From: Symsagittifera roscoffensis
Taxonomy: Eukaryota; Xenacoelomorpha; Acoela; Convolutidae
Direction: 5' to 3'
DNA: 64,000 nt
Assembly: GCF_963678635.1 (NCBI RefSeq)
Contig: NC_087068.1
Span: forward strand, 58,885,896 to 58,949,895
In this document: positions 39,955-53,000 of the stretch, piece after piece
Numbering within the stretch: the first letter of the stretch is position 1
Layout of the letters: each line of letters starts with the position of its first letter
Position numbers and translations under genes: made by a program
Notes under the pieces: model-generated
What the model saw: the letters and a program-made list of their open reading frames with translations, nothing else
Databases searched by the model: none
What the model was told of the DNA's origin: nothing

Positions 39955-42900
39955 ATTATGATAAAAATATCAGCTATGTTTGCCATAGGAAAGCACAAAA
40001 AATCCTTAAATTAGATGTAAATTATCCAAATTATGTAAAATGCACCTTAAGTAGCTTAAAGATATTTATTTTGAATGTTATATATTTTTTTGTAAATTTT
40101 AGTAAATGTAAATACAAGTAGAATGGTTTCGTTCTTGCAAAATCATCTGATTGTTGTTTAATAGTTAAATGGAAAATTAGCTGCATAGATTCTGAAGATC
40201 CTGATAAGATTGATTTGATCAGAATAAATGAAATTATTGATCAGATTTTTTGTAATAAGTCGATCAGAAGTTACTCTGTAGTTAGTTCAAGTCCTAGCAT
40301 ATGTGCCAAATTTTTGAATTGTAATGCATGTTTCTTGTATCAAAAGTTGTTGAATCAAATTTGAATAATGTACAAGATACGAAACGTAAATTAATTTTGA
40401 TGTCTTTCTTGCTTTTGCTGATTTTTGAGAAGAAGCAAAGTCATTCAAGTTAAGAACGAGCGATGAGATTTACAAAGCATTAATAGTTGAGTGGCTTTTC
40501 ACTTTTCATGATCGTATTTTAAGAAAAAACTTCAGGCTCATTTAAGCAACTTTGTTGGCTTGTCTTCTGATTTGTTTTTAAACTCTTCAAATTCGTTAAG
40601 GAATGCGTTCGAACTCGCTTATTACAATTTAAAAAATAGCGTAAAAAACGGTAACTGCTGAAGAAATTTGAACCATTTCCCAAAGTCAAGCGAAAAAATC
40701 GTAATGACAACAAGAAAAAGAGAAAACAAGGATAGCCGGTTACTGTGCAATGTTTTCTCAAATTAGTGTTTTTTTTCTGCATTATGTGATAAAAAAATCT
40801 GAACAAAAGACAGTACAAAAAGTCAATTGGAAAACAGTTTTTGAAAATAATGACTAGAAACGAAAAAAAATTTTGCGGAAGTTTTTTGAATTTTCAAGTT
40901 TTTGATTCACAAAATTGCGCTAAAAACTACCTTTAGGTGAGTAAAACTAAGTTTTCACGGCTTAAATTAATTTAAATAACCTAACTACCTTACTAATTAG
41001 ATCGAAATTAGACCAAAAATCAAAAATATAAAAAAAACGGGTTTTTCTCGACACTGTGAAAACTTTTGAAATTTAATAATGTTGTTCGAATCACCACTGA
41101 AAGGGCTTTTAAAATATATATCACTGAACCCTCTCCGATGATCATTTGTGATAGCTGATTTTGCGTGGAAAACAAAAGGTTGAACAAAAAAAACTAAAAC
41201 ACACCCGAGTACAAAGTTCCTCCCCATTTTCAAAGGTCGGAACGAAAATAAAGATGAATTGTTAAACTGAAAGAAAGCCACGAAACATTAGAAAACGTAG
41301 CAGTAAAAATGAGGTTAACACTGAAAATCAGTTCACTGGAAAATCAACAACAACAAAACATTGCCGATAGTTCCTCAGTTAAGATAGTTAGAAAAAAGTC
41401 GCAGGTGTACGACATCCATTTTTTAAGTTGTATTTTGATTAAAACCTTTTCAAAGTGGAGCGCAACTTACGAACGTTGAAGTTACTAGTGTAATTTAGTG
41501 AAAAATGGATTTCTGGCGACTAGCAGGCAGTGTAGCAACCAATTAATAATTTTAACTGTTCGTTTTTTTTATTGGAGCATTGTGGTCGAGCACGTTCAAA
41601 GCTGTGAATTCCAATTGCTTCATTTTTTTTTTGAGAAATGAGATAGTTTTTCAATGAAATGCTATGTGCATTTCATTTAATATGTTGAAAACTTATCATG
41701 CGAAGCTGATTGATTCTTCTACCAGTTTGCTATCTGGTCTTAAATTAAATATTGTACCGCTCTTGATTTAGCTTGTTGTAGTTGATGAATTAACGAAACT
41801 TTATTTTTAGGTTTCAGTTAAAAATTTAGTTGTTAATGAACGAAATGATATATCACTTTCTAGGTTATTTGTTTTAACTATTTTTCAGGAAAGAAATTTT
41901 TCTTGCAAAATTTTTTTGATGCTTAGAATCTTGACTCCTTAAGTGTTATCGAACGAAATGAGTTGTCGGTTATTTATCACTTTATTTTTTTCAAAGGTCA
42001 TTGAATTAAGTGACGACACTTGCTTAGGTCGTATGGTTTTTTGTTTTGTCTTGTCGGAAAATGTCAATTGATCATGCTCAAATTTCATTTGTCGCGGTTT
42101 GACATTTGATTTTTTTTCAAGTTCACATGGCAAATGGCACGAAAAAACGTGAAGACACTTAGTTCCACAATCTCTCAATTATCAGAATTCCAACCGGAAT
42201 TATAGATTCGTAAATGTGAAATAGCTTGAATGTGATATATTTTCTTTGATTTTCGAACGTGGACGTGATTGAAGTACATTTTTGAAGTTCTCTGAAAGCT
42301 GTCTCAATATTGAGAATAACTGGTTTGAAATTTTTGAGTTTTACTCTATTTTCCAGCAAATCAAACGATCGAGTTACGTTTCTTAAATAAAAATTGTTCA
42401 TTTAGGCTCAGAATCTGCGAAAAATTAGAACAATTAAAAAAAAAATTGTCGTCAATTATTGTGCGTAAATCACTAATTTACTAGGCGCTTGCATAGTTCT
42501 CTCATCACTTCACGCTCAAAAAACGACACTAATTTGAAGAAGAAAGTAAAACATTATTTTTTTTATAAATGTGGTCGGAACGTTCTGTGGTACTTGCTAT
42601 CCTTGTTCTTCTTGGTTATTGTACGTTAAGAGATAATTTTTCGTTTGATTTTGGAAAATGATTGATAAGTTGTATCCGTTTCCGTTGAACATTTTAAATC
42701 AAATATGTGTCACAATTAGTGCGAGTTCTTTTGATCAGGTTAGCCAAAATTGCACCATTATCAAAAACGGCCATGACAAATTTGAAATTGAGTAAACTTG
42801 AGGCGATGAAACGTGATCCATTAATTAATTCAAAACTCAAACTTTTTGATGCTCAATGCATTTCGTTGATATTTTTGTTCTATTTTCGCTAAAATGGAGA

Positions 42901-43995
42901 AAAGGCAGCATCGAAACTCCTGTTATGCTAATTAGCCATGTAAATCTTCTGCTTTTGGACTCTTCTGAATGCGCGATGTTTTACATTAACTGCCTCTTTT
43001 TCACCAATATCAGTTTGATCCCTAATGGAATTGGTAAGCTATCAAATGATTGCAGAGAGAAGATTAACATGTAATCTCCTAATGGAGTTGTCGGAATAAA
43101 ATGTTAATTTTGTACAAAAGTGATCCTTTTTTCAGATAAGTTGACTGTTTTGTTCGATACTATGTGAACTAAATTGCATTGTTCTGTCACGATAGTTCTT
43201 CTGTGTCAAGGAGAAGATGACTTTACTCAGAAGAGATTGGCTTATTGATTATCTCTTTAGAGATTTGATTAGAAAAATGTCGCTGCTGTAACTGTGTATG
43301 TATAATGATCGCAAGCCACAATTCGTTTCAATGTCGCACTTTTTTCCTCAGTCTTGTTTGATAATTGATACTTGACGCAAAGCTTAATTGCCTTTTTGGT
43401 AATTCAATAAAATATTGATTAGAGAAATTGCGTTTTATTCTACCTTGTTTCCTGCATTCCGACTTACATAATTCCTAAAATTGTTTTGATTTTGGCTTTA
43501 AAAGTAGTCTTGACAATCTATAGCCTAAAAAAAGCTCATTAGCAATTTTGCACTCTTAAAATTTTGTCCAGTTTAATGCACACTGATGTTAAGTGAACTT
43601 CCTTTAAAAAAGAAGATTGAGACATTTTCTATTTAAAGTCAAGTCTGCTTTGTTTTTTCGAAGGGCTTGAAATTTCCCTTTCGCTTGTTTTTACCTGCGT
43701 CATCAGAAGTTGGAATCAAGCATTGCGTTAGCATGATTTTCGTCTCTCAAGCGGATTGATTAAATCCAATTGGTCAAAAGGGGCTTAATAAATTGGTAAT
43801 AAACGAGAAAAATCGTTGGTGCCAAATCTTCCCGCGTGAATCCCAAGTGAATTTTAAAATCAGCATTTCCATAATACGTTTCCTTTCCCGTCAATAGTTC
43901 AATCAATTACTGATAAAAACTAATCGAGACATTTATTGAGAGCTGAGTTTTGTTCAATTAAAGTTGACTCAAGAATTCGACCATTCAAAACAGAA
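39955..43995. other. Intergenic region between KIAA0825-like and GNL1-like genes
   Basis: Contains the 3' UTR of the upstream gene (AATAAA at 40223-40228) and, at its right end, the promoter and 5' UTR of GNL1. The middle is AT-rich (poly-T/poly-A tracts, short degenerate repeats around 41800-42200). Short ORFs on both strands look random and I saw no third gene. Confidence 0.6.
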
Positions 43996-44055
43996 ATGCC
44001 CCAAGGAAGAAGAAAACAGCCTTTCAGCCAGAAGCAGAAAAAAATACAACTGCAG
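43996..44055 (+). CDS. GNL1: GNL1 exon 1 (start codon)
   Basis: ATG at 43996 in the context CAGAAATGC; 20 codons up to donor CTGCAG|GTTAGT. The basic Lys/Arg/Gln run is the nucleolar targeting segment in the family. A run of about 18 G starts 65 bases downstream in the intron. Confidence 0.9.
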
Positions 44056-47000
44056 GTTAGTTTGTGACCCAAAATCGGTTTATGTAACTAGAACAACCCA
44101 GGGCTGAATTTATTTTTAGGGGGGGGGGGGGGGGGGGTAGGGAGCGCGTGCCAAAAGACAACGCATTTGTTTGGTTGCGCATTTACTTTATTGCTGTGTT
44201 TATTGGTGCTGTATTATAAATTCAAATTCAATGAGCGTTTGACAAAGTGGTAACACCCATACTTGAGACGAGATAGGATTGGAGTTCGATTCCAGCAGAA
44301 AGGACTTTTTGAAGGTTCGGCTTCTTTCTAGCTTCCCGAAAGCTCTTCTTGAGTTTCTAATGGCGCAGGTAGTTTTAATCCAGGATTTTTTCTATAATTT
44401 TTGAAGGTACAATTTTTGAAGTTTTTTTTTCGAATTTTGGCTCTTCTTTTCATTTGCTTTTAATCATAGTCGTTACCCTTGCAATAAGCAAGGGTATTGC
44501 AATCGGGTACTACACTTTTTTCCCCGTAAGGACTCACTTCTGGACTCTTTCTTCCTTTTTGCAAATCCTGCTCTAATCGGTTGCAAATATTAAGCATGGT
44601 TGAGTTTGTTATTTTAAATGTCCGTCCTCTTCATAATTTGCTTTTGTTGTTGGTTGTGATTTTTCCAACTCGATTTGTTGAAGTTTTTTTTTGTTTTGTC
44701 CTTTTTCGCCTTAATAGGCTTTGGCCTAATTTCTATCAGCTTAGTGGCCATATTTCTAGTAATTTCATGAGAAACATAGTTTTTATGTTCTCCTTTGAAT
44801 TGCACAAAACGCTAAAAATTTGAATACAAATTATAGTTTTTCATGACAACAATTTTTGTCGGCTTTTTTTCGGCTTGATAAGTTTCGGCCTATTTTATTT
44901 CGGTTTAATGGCCGCATATTGCGCCTTTCGATGGGCGAAAAACTTTTTTGTGTGCGCGTATGTGCTTTGAGGGTGAGGGTGACTTAATGACTTCTTTTTA
45001 GTCTTAAAATTTTTTGACTTTTTTTGTGTGTTTCGGCTTGATAAGTTTGGGCCTATATTACATCGGCTTAGTCGCCTCACATTGCGTCGTTTCGCAAGCT
45101 GTGTATGTTTTGAGACTGAGGTGGATTAATATTTTTTTTAGTCTTAATTTTTTTTCGGCTTAGTTGTTTTGTATTTTCCTTTTTTCGGCGTAATAGGTTT
45201 CGGCCAATATTATATCGGAATAGGGGCCTCATATAGTTTCATTTGGCGCGTGAATAAAGTTTGTGTGTGTTTGTTTGTTTGAGTGTGCGGGGGACTTGAT
45301 ATATATATATTTTTAAATTCGGCCGAAAGGGTTTCTGCTAAGGTATTTCCGGCTTGATAACTTTTCTTATATGCTTGTTTCACATTCTATTGTCTTGGCT
45401 CGTTTTTGTTTCAAAACTAGCCATATCGATAGACTTAGTTTTTCGAAACTAGCGACTCTCTTGTTTTCTATCGCAATTGGTGCGAAGCTCAGCTTCGCCT
45501 CTGTGTAGATTTTTTGGAGCGACAAACGGAAGCAATAAAGAACTTCGACCTAAGATTTTACGCCAGTTCAGTTTTTTGGAGCGGCGATAAGGGTTTACGA
45601 CCTAAGGTTTTTACGCCATCTATCTCAACCAAAGAGAAAGCTGAAAGAAGAGAGTACCTGGTTCCAAAATATAATTGAAAACTTTCTCTCAAGTCTGAAT
45701 GTTTCCGCCTGTTACTCAGACACATTTAGTGAAATATATATGAAATTGAGTAGCTCTCTATCTCGGTGATGACACAAACTGAGCGTAGTGTAAATTACGA
45801 AACAACTTGATGGCTTTTAGTACATTTCCATGCATTGGTAATTCAATATCATCTGTAGCTGCAATATTGGAAACTAATGGTAGTCAATTTTTAAGCGAGC
45901 GTGGAGCAGAGGCGAGGACGTGAGGCACGCAATCTCTAGGTCGGAGGTTCAACTCTAGTTCTTTAAGTCAATTTGTTTTCGCCTTTTTAGAGCTAGTTTT
46001 TGCCGTTTTCTCGCTTGTGTTTGCGAAGTGCAGCTTCCTTTAGTGTGATCTGTCTAATTTGAAGCCCTTTTTCTCGTGAGTGGTCGGAAAGATAGTTGTT
46101 ACATATTTGCTTTATGAATGGTAGAATAGTTATTTTTATATTTATTGCTCAAATGGAGTTTCGTTTTCAAGCGCGTGGCCAATTTGACTTATGTAGTTCT
46201 CAAATATTATTGCAAAGTTCGCGCATTATTGAAGCAATGTGGGCTATTTGCGCTTATTTAAAAGGAATTAATTGTTGTCCGTGTCGAATCATGTGTGATT
46301 TGTTAAGCAGCCATTTTAATGGTGAAGCAAAGTGTGTCTGTGTACCGACACTGAGATATATTTAAAGCCCTGATACGAGCAGTCTTGTCTCCTTGTGTTA
46401 ACGATGTGTATCCGCTCCTGTCCTAAATTGTTTCAGATCACAAAACCGCATTGTAGTGAAATTTTAAAATTAATTTCTAGAAAATTGTTCAAGGTTTTTT
46501 GTTAACAGCTTTTACACAAGAGAACTGTTTTGTATTATGACGCTACTTTTTCAAGCCAGAGTTGAGCATGTCAAAATTTTTAAAAAGCAGGCCAAAAAAG
46601 CGTTTTTAGGCATTTGGAAAATTTTGACCAAAAAATTGTGTTTTTTTTCGGCGCGCGCTCCTCCCTCGAATTTAGTGTGTATTGGCGCCAAACACACTCT
46701 TAGGAGTTTTTAGGGTCCGTCACCACAAATTGATATCTAAAAATAGTTCAAAGGGGGACTTGAGTCCCCCTCCCCCTAAATCCGCCCCTAAGGCGTGTGA
46801 CTCTAAATGAGGAGATTCGAGGTTTGAAGCCCATAGCGATTGTCTCTTCTTTTCCATGATTTCTTAACATTTTTTCTGGTTAACCTTCTCAACAAAATCA
46901 CTGAATCATTTGCGTCAACAGACATCTGGCTAATACTTAAATTTTTTAGTGCGTCTCTGCTGCTTAAACTGTTCTTGTCTATTCGATACTTTTGAATGTT

Positions 47001-50000
47001 TTCGTGTTTTTTCCCGCTCGTCATGACAGATAGTTTCGTCTCAACGGGTGACTACCCAAGTTTCGTCGGCTTAGTTGTCGGTTCATGAATTTGGTCTTCA
47101 TGTCAGTTTTTTGCTGGCAATTGCCTTTTTCGCCGTCTTTTGTTTCGTTCCTTGACATTTTTGCAATTTCATTCGGCCATATTTTCTGATATTTAGGCTA
47201 AGCGGGAGAAAAGACGAGAGTTCATCAAAAGTGCTTCTTTCGACCAATCAAACGACAACATAAACACAGACCCCAACTGCACCAGTCAAAGTAGAAGCGA
47301 CATCAGCTATGCACAGTGTAAACTGAGTGAGTGCTCATTGGCAGCTGCTCTGAAGGCAGAACTGAGATCACATGCTCCCTTCTCAGGTACGACTCATTCC
47401 ACACAATTCTCCCTCACACCCAATCGGTGATGAGATTTCAAAAACGGCAATTCTCTCAAAAAAGAAAAGAGAAAAGAATGTATTTCTCCGGTACCATACA
47501 ATTAAAGGATCTACTTAACAATCTGCCCCCTCCCTACAGTATCTACTTCCATAGGGAGGGGTACAGTTTCCACCTATAAATAAATAGTAATCAAGCACTA
47601 GAGCGTTCTATTGAGAATTCGAATTTGCTGCATTCTGATTGGTCCAGAACTCGACTAACTTAATCTACTTAACAACCCCCCTTTCTTGAAAGGGGGGGGT
47701 GAGAGATTGTTAAGTAGATCCCAAGTAACGTATAATAAACCTTCTTGAAAGGGATGGGAGGAGGTTGTTAAGTAGATGAAAATTAACGTATTGTAGGATC
47801 AACCGTATAATCCCCCTTTAAGTGACCTACCGTAAAATGGCCTCCCCAAGCATGTATTAATTCTGAAAACTAATTCTGTATAAAATGTGCATTTTATACT
47901 TTCAAATTTTTTATGCGGGATTGCATTCGTTTGCTGTTAATTACACAAATTAATGTTTTGACTCAGTTTTCTTTAATAATACGGTTCATTCTGAACAAGT
48001 CTAGGCTTTACTCAAAGTAAGCTTATAATAAATCCACATCTTCGCCCCACTAAATCGTTTTAGGGGGAAATTGTATCGTTGATCCAAGTTTTAAATAGAC
48101 TTTTTAATTCAAGAACAACCGAAATTATAAAATAAGTTAACTAAAACACTAATCAGGCAGTTCCCATAATTTAGGCTCCTATTTTTAAAGTGAGTTAATA
48201 AGATCAACCAAAAGACTGTTCGTGTATCACATTGAAGCCCTGAATGTTCCAACTGAACTTTAAAATCGATTTAAAAGTTTTTTGTTTGAAAAATTGAAAA
48301 AACTATCGGAAAAAAAAGAAAAAGGATACTTTTTCCATTTGTTCAATTTATCCTCCTCACGCTTATGTAAACTAAAAAGACTATACTTAGCTGTTATAAG
48401 AACGCCATATATCGCGTATTAATAAAACAAGACTGCTCATATATCACGGCAAAGCCCTGAATGTTCCCACTGCCACTTAATCTATATCGAATAGATTTTT
48501 GGGAAAAGAAAATTTTGAAAAACTATGAATTTTGGACGATGTCAAAGATAAGTGTAAAAATTTGAGTCCTGCGAAGTTAATGCGACCGATTAGCTAGCCG
48601 CAATTCAATTTTAATACGATTTCGTTGTGCGGGATAATTCGCCACGCATAAATAATTCGTGTTACGTTTTCAAAAGTGTGGATAGAATCTTCAAAGTGCG
48701 CATAAATTAGTCCAGAGCATGGTCAAATTGACAATTTTCAAACTCCCAAACCTTTTCAAAAATGATTGGAGGGGAGGTAAAATATATTTTTAAATTTGAT
48801 TTCAGGGAGTCGATATCTTCAATGGCGCATAAAACTTTTTCGTTAAAAACTATTATTTCCCATTGCCGAAAATTGACTGAATAAGAAAAAACCACACCAA
48901 GCATAAATATTCCGTTTTTTTCGAAAGTCGGAACAGTTATCCCAAATTGACCGAATTATCCCAAATTTCCGAAAAATATCAGTGGTGAAATACCTTTCAA
49001 ACTCAACTCAGGACAGCAAAATCTTTCAGATGGTGGAAAAAAATTTGTCAAAAAGGCTTAGATAAAAATCCGAAAGTTGACTGAATAAAAAAACACCCGA
49101 GGCATATATTTTTCACACTTTCTTCGAAAGTCGAAACAACTTGTGTTAAATTAGAATGTGGCGTGTTGGGTTGCTTCGATTTAAGTTGCTATGTGTGTGA
49201 ACTTGTTGAAGTGCTGTCATCTTTAGCATTATTATATTGACAAAATCTTTAGACAAAATTGTCATCTATTTTATATTGTCGTCCACTAGATTTACTTTTG
49301 TGATTTGTTCCATGGGATCAACCGTACAATTCCCCCCCCCCCCTCCCCAAATCGAATTAGGGGGGAGAAAATATGGACATTTTTCATAAGCTAACTTTGA
49401 GAGAACACTCAATTCTTTTTGAGTAACCATTATAGATGAATTCGTTATTTTTGTGATTCGTTTCGTAAAAGAAGCGTTTTCTGAGATCAGATGCTTCTAC
49501 GAATTTAAGCAGTTGCAATTTTAAGTTAAATTTTTCCCGAATGAACTTTTCCTAGAAAATCAAGTGTACTAGACTTTCGAGTTCCAGGTGCTGGAAGCAA
49601 TGAAGTATTGGATGATTTGGAGGAGACTGTACCAGTGGACAATCTTGAGTCTTCCGAAGACAGTGACGACGAAGATGAGGTGTCGGAAGCATCAGCGAGA
49701 GGTAAAACATGTTTACATTGGTAATAAACAGGCAGTTTAATTGTTGCAATGTTGAACAGCCGATATGACAGCTTATTGCAATCGGGTACTATACTATTTT
49801 CTCTTTAGAATATTTGTTCACAGAAATTGCTTTGGTATTGAATCTAATCTACGGTCATTTTTCAAGGAGTGCAAATGGTTTTCATCGGACAGAACTGCCT
49901 GCATGTCTTTTTGGGTCAAAAAGGTTGTGTTCTGTGAACAGTTAAGGTGGAAAGTGGTGTGTGAGGAAAACTGTGGGAACAGTTATGTAACAATCAATCC

Positions 50001-53000
50001 GCTTGAGGTAAGTGTGGAGGAAGGCACTGTAACGCCTGGGAGTGAATTCTTCTGCTGGAACGGGCAAGTGGTTCTTCAGAGGGTTCGATGTCAGTTGTTT
50101 TGAGGGGGAAAGTTCTTGGGGGGAATGTTGAAAAGAAAGGAACTTCTTTCAGTATAGATATTCAAAGGGTGAGGTGAGGTATTTTCTATTCCATTACAGG
50201 TGACTAGCGTCAGCATAGTTTGTTATTACGAACCTTCTTTTTTTCCAACTTAACTCGCAAATAAAAGTGTTCACTTATTTGGAAATTTCACTGAAGCATT
50301 GGAAATTGCGTAGCATCTGTTCTCTGCTTTATTTGTTGCTAGTGTTTATTCTTCTTTTTTCTGCTTACTTTTAAGCTTTTGTGGCTGAGTGGTTAGTGTG
50401 TGTCACTCTTAATGTTGTGGCCTGTTGCTTTCCAATTTACTACATGGAAAGTAACTGTGGATGCCTTCAGTTTGTTATATTCCAAGTTTTTACATGCAAA
50501 ATTGAATCTATTCGTATGTGCTGCCACTTTTGATACGTCGCATTAGCAATTTATTAGCTTATATAGCTGCTTTATCTCTGATTAGTGTTTGCAGATTGCT
50601 AAACGTTCGTGGACGAGAGGGCAGGGCGTGAGATTCCAAATCTCGAGGCTGCAGTTTTAAGTCCGATGCGTAGCAAAGTTGTACTAATTCGAGGTTTATT
50701 TCTATTTTAAAGAGTAATGAACGTGTTGAATACTCTTATATAGGTCTTGCTGTTTTTTTTTTCAGGAAAAAGTCTTAAAGTTTTATCACGCTCAGTTTTG
50801 ATTTTTCACGGTTTGACTGGTGATTTCTTAAGTTCAGCGCATTTCCATTGTTACAAACTCCAATATCGAACAGCAAAAGTGTAAAGGTAACGAAAAATGT
50901 GGCCAACCTTATGTTTTTGAAAATAGAAATTAGCTATCATCAGGTTTCCCAGCGAAATAAAAGATTTACGTATTCATCCAGTTTTCTCAATTTGTTTTAG
51001 TTCTAACAAAAAAGTGTCCATCATAATTTGTTCTACAAGTTCAAAGAGCTCTAAGGCCATCTAGTTTTGTTTCTTCGAAATTCCCAAGTTGTTGAAAGCT
51101 CTTGAAAAAACAAGTCACTTTTTTTCTTCAGTTTCCGTGCGTTCATTAGCTTTTTCCAACTTTTACTTGGCTATGTTTCTTATTTCACTTAATAATGATG
51201 CTGCTTTTTTGTAGCTAGTGTTTGCGAAGCGCAGCTTCGCCTGTGTGTGGATAATTACTGTGCGCTATAATAAGCAATTTTCTTTTAACGCTTACCTATG
51301 GTGGTGAATTAATCTGCGAAATCATGTCAAATTGAGTTTAAAAAATTTAAATTAAACTTTTCCAGCGGGCATTATCAATGACATTTAGAGCAATAAATTT
51401 TTATTGTTAATACTTTGTCGATCTAGGACAAACGCTAAGCACAAAGCCCTTAAGATGTTAGTCCTAGATAAACAATTAATTAATAAAGTTAGCTCAAATT
51501 CATCATTTAACGACAAAGATGGCAACAGTTTTATTAAAATAACGTTTTTTATCAATTCTTTTGTCAGTTAAGTCCTTATATTCTCGAACTATCGCAGGAT
51601 GTTTTAATGATGGGTTAAGAACTAGTGCACAACAAACATCCATATCTATTGTTTAATATTTTTTAAATTCTCACAAAAAGTTGAGAATTTTTCATTGGGT
51701 AAAAATGAAAAAATCGGAATTTTTTGATACCGGTGATTATCTAAACACGAGGTAATCTACACGTAGTGTTGTGATAATATATTCATTTTCTTTATGATTT
51801 GGTATACGAGAAGTAGATCACTTTGTTCTTCACACGGCGTCTTCAATTTTATCTTAATTTTACGTGCTTTTGAGAAGTACTAGTTTTCCCCTGTTTTTAA
51901 AGCAAAAAAATAGAGCCCTAATTTACAAATATCGTTTTATCTGATAAAATTTAAAATTTTGATCTTTCCTTGTGTCTTCGAGGTTGCGCAGATTGATGAA
52001 TGCGTCGGTCGGAATCCTTGCTGTCGATCGGTTGGGTAGATTAGTAGTGAGGGTAGGGATAATCAAAGATTCTATTTTTTAAGTTGTAACTGCTGGGCAA
52101 AGTTGAACACAGTCTAGTATCATTCCGAAGACTTACGTTTTGTGGGCTTCGGGAGATGCCACTTTTGAACTCTTTCACGTTTGAAGGACATTATTTACAG
52201 AGAGGTAAATAAATAAATAAAAAATTAAATAAATAAATAAAAGTGTAAAAAGGTCCTTAAATTAGATGATAACTATAGGGCTTACTATGTTTAAGGTGAA
52301 CCGTGCAAAGACCAGCTTGCCCTCACGTCTTTGAGGGTTTTGCCACTTGATTAGATTTCTCAACTTCTGGGCAAATAAAAACCAGGGGGCCACCGAGGCC
52401 TTTTTTGCTTTGTGGCATTTATGAGTGTTACATTTTTGTGTTGTACGTAAAAGCATTTGAAATCGATTTTATCCGAGAATAATGGTAACGGCGTGGTCCT
52501 CTAACACTGACGTATTACCTTTAGAGGAACGGACAACTTTCCAGAAAATCTTTCAACTGTTTTAGCATTTAAAATTGGACGTGTTGAATGTGAAACTGAA
52601 GTTGTTAGTTTGCGAAATTTATTTGAGGCGAAGAATGTAGTGAAGACTTATATAGTTCGTGATGATTTTTTTTTCTGTGTTCATTTTTTTCTGTTTTTTT
52701 GTGTTCATTTTCTTTTTTAAAAGTAAGACAAACTCCATTATCGAACAGCACAAGTGGAAAGTTCACGAAAAATGCGATCGATTTCCACTTTCGAAAGTGG
52801 ATTTAAATTTTCAGATTTCTGAGCAGAAAAAAGCTTTGCTCATTGATCCAATTTTCTCAAATTGAGTTGACATTCATAAGTTTTGTTCAAACATCTTAAA
52901 TACTATATTTTTATACTTTAAAATTCGAAATTTTTTTTTTAAACAAGTCAGTTTTTTTCTGTTTCCGCGAGTTCATTGAAACTTATGCAACTGTCCGTTG

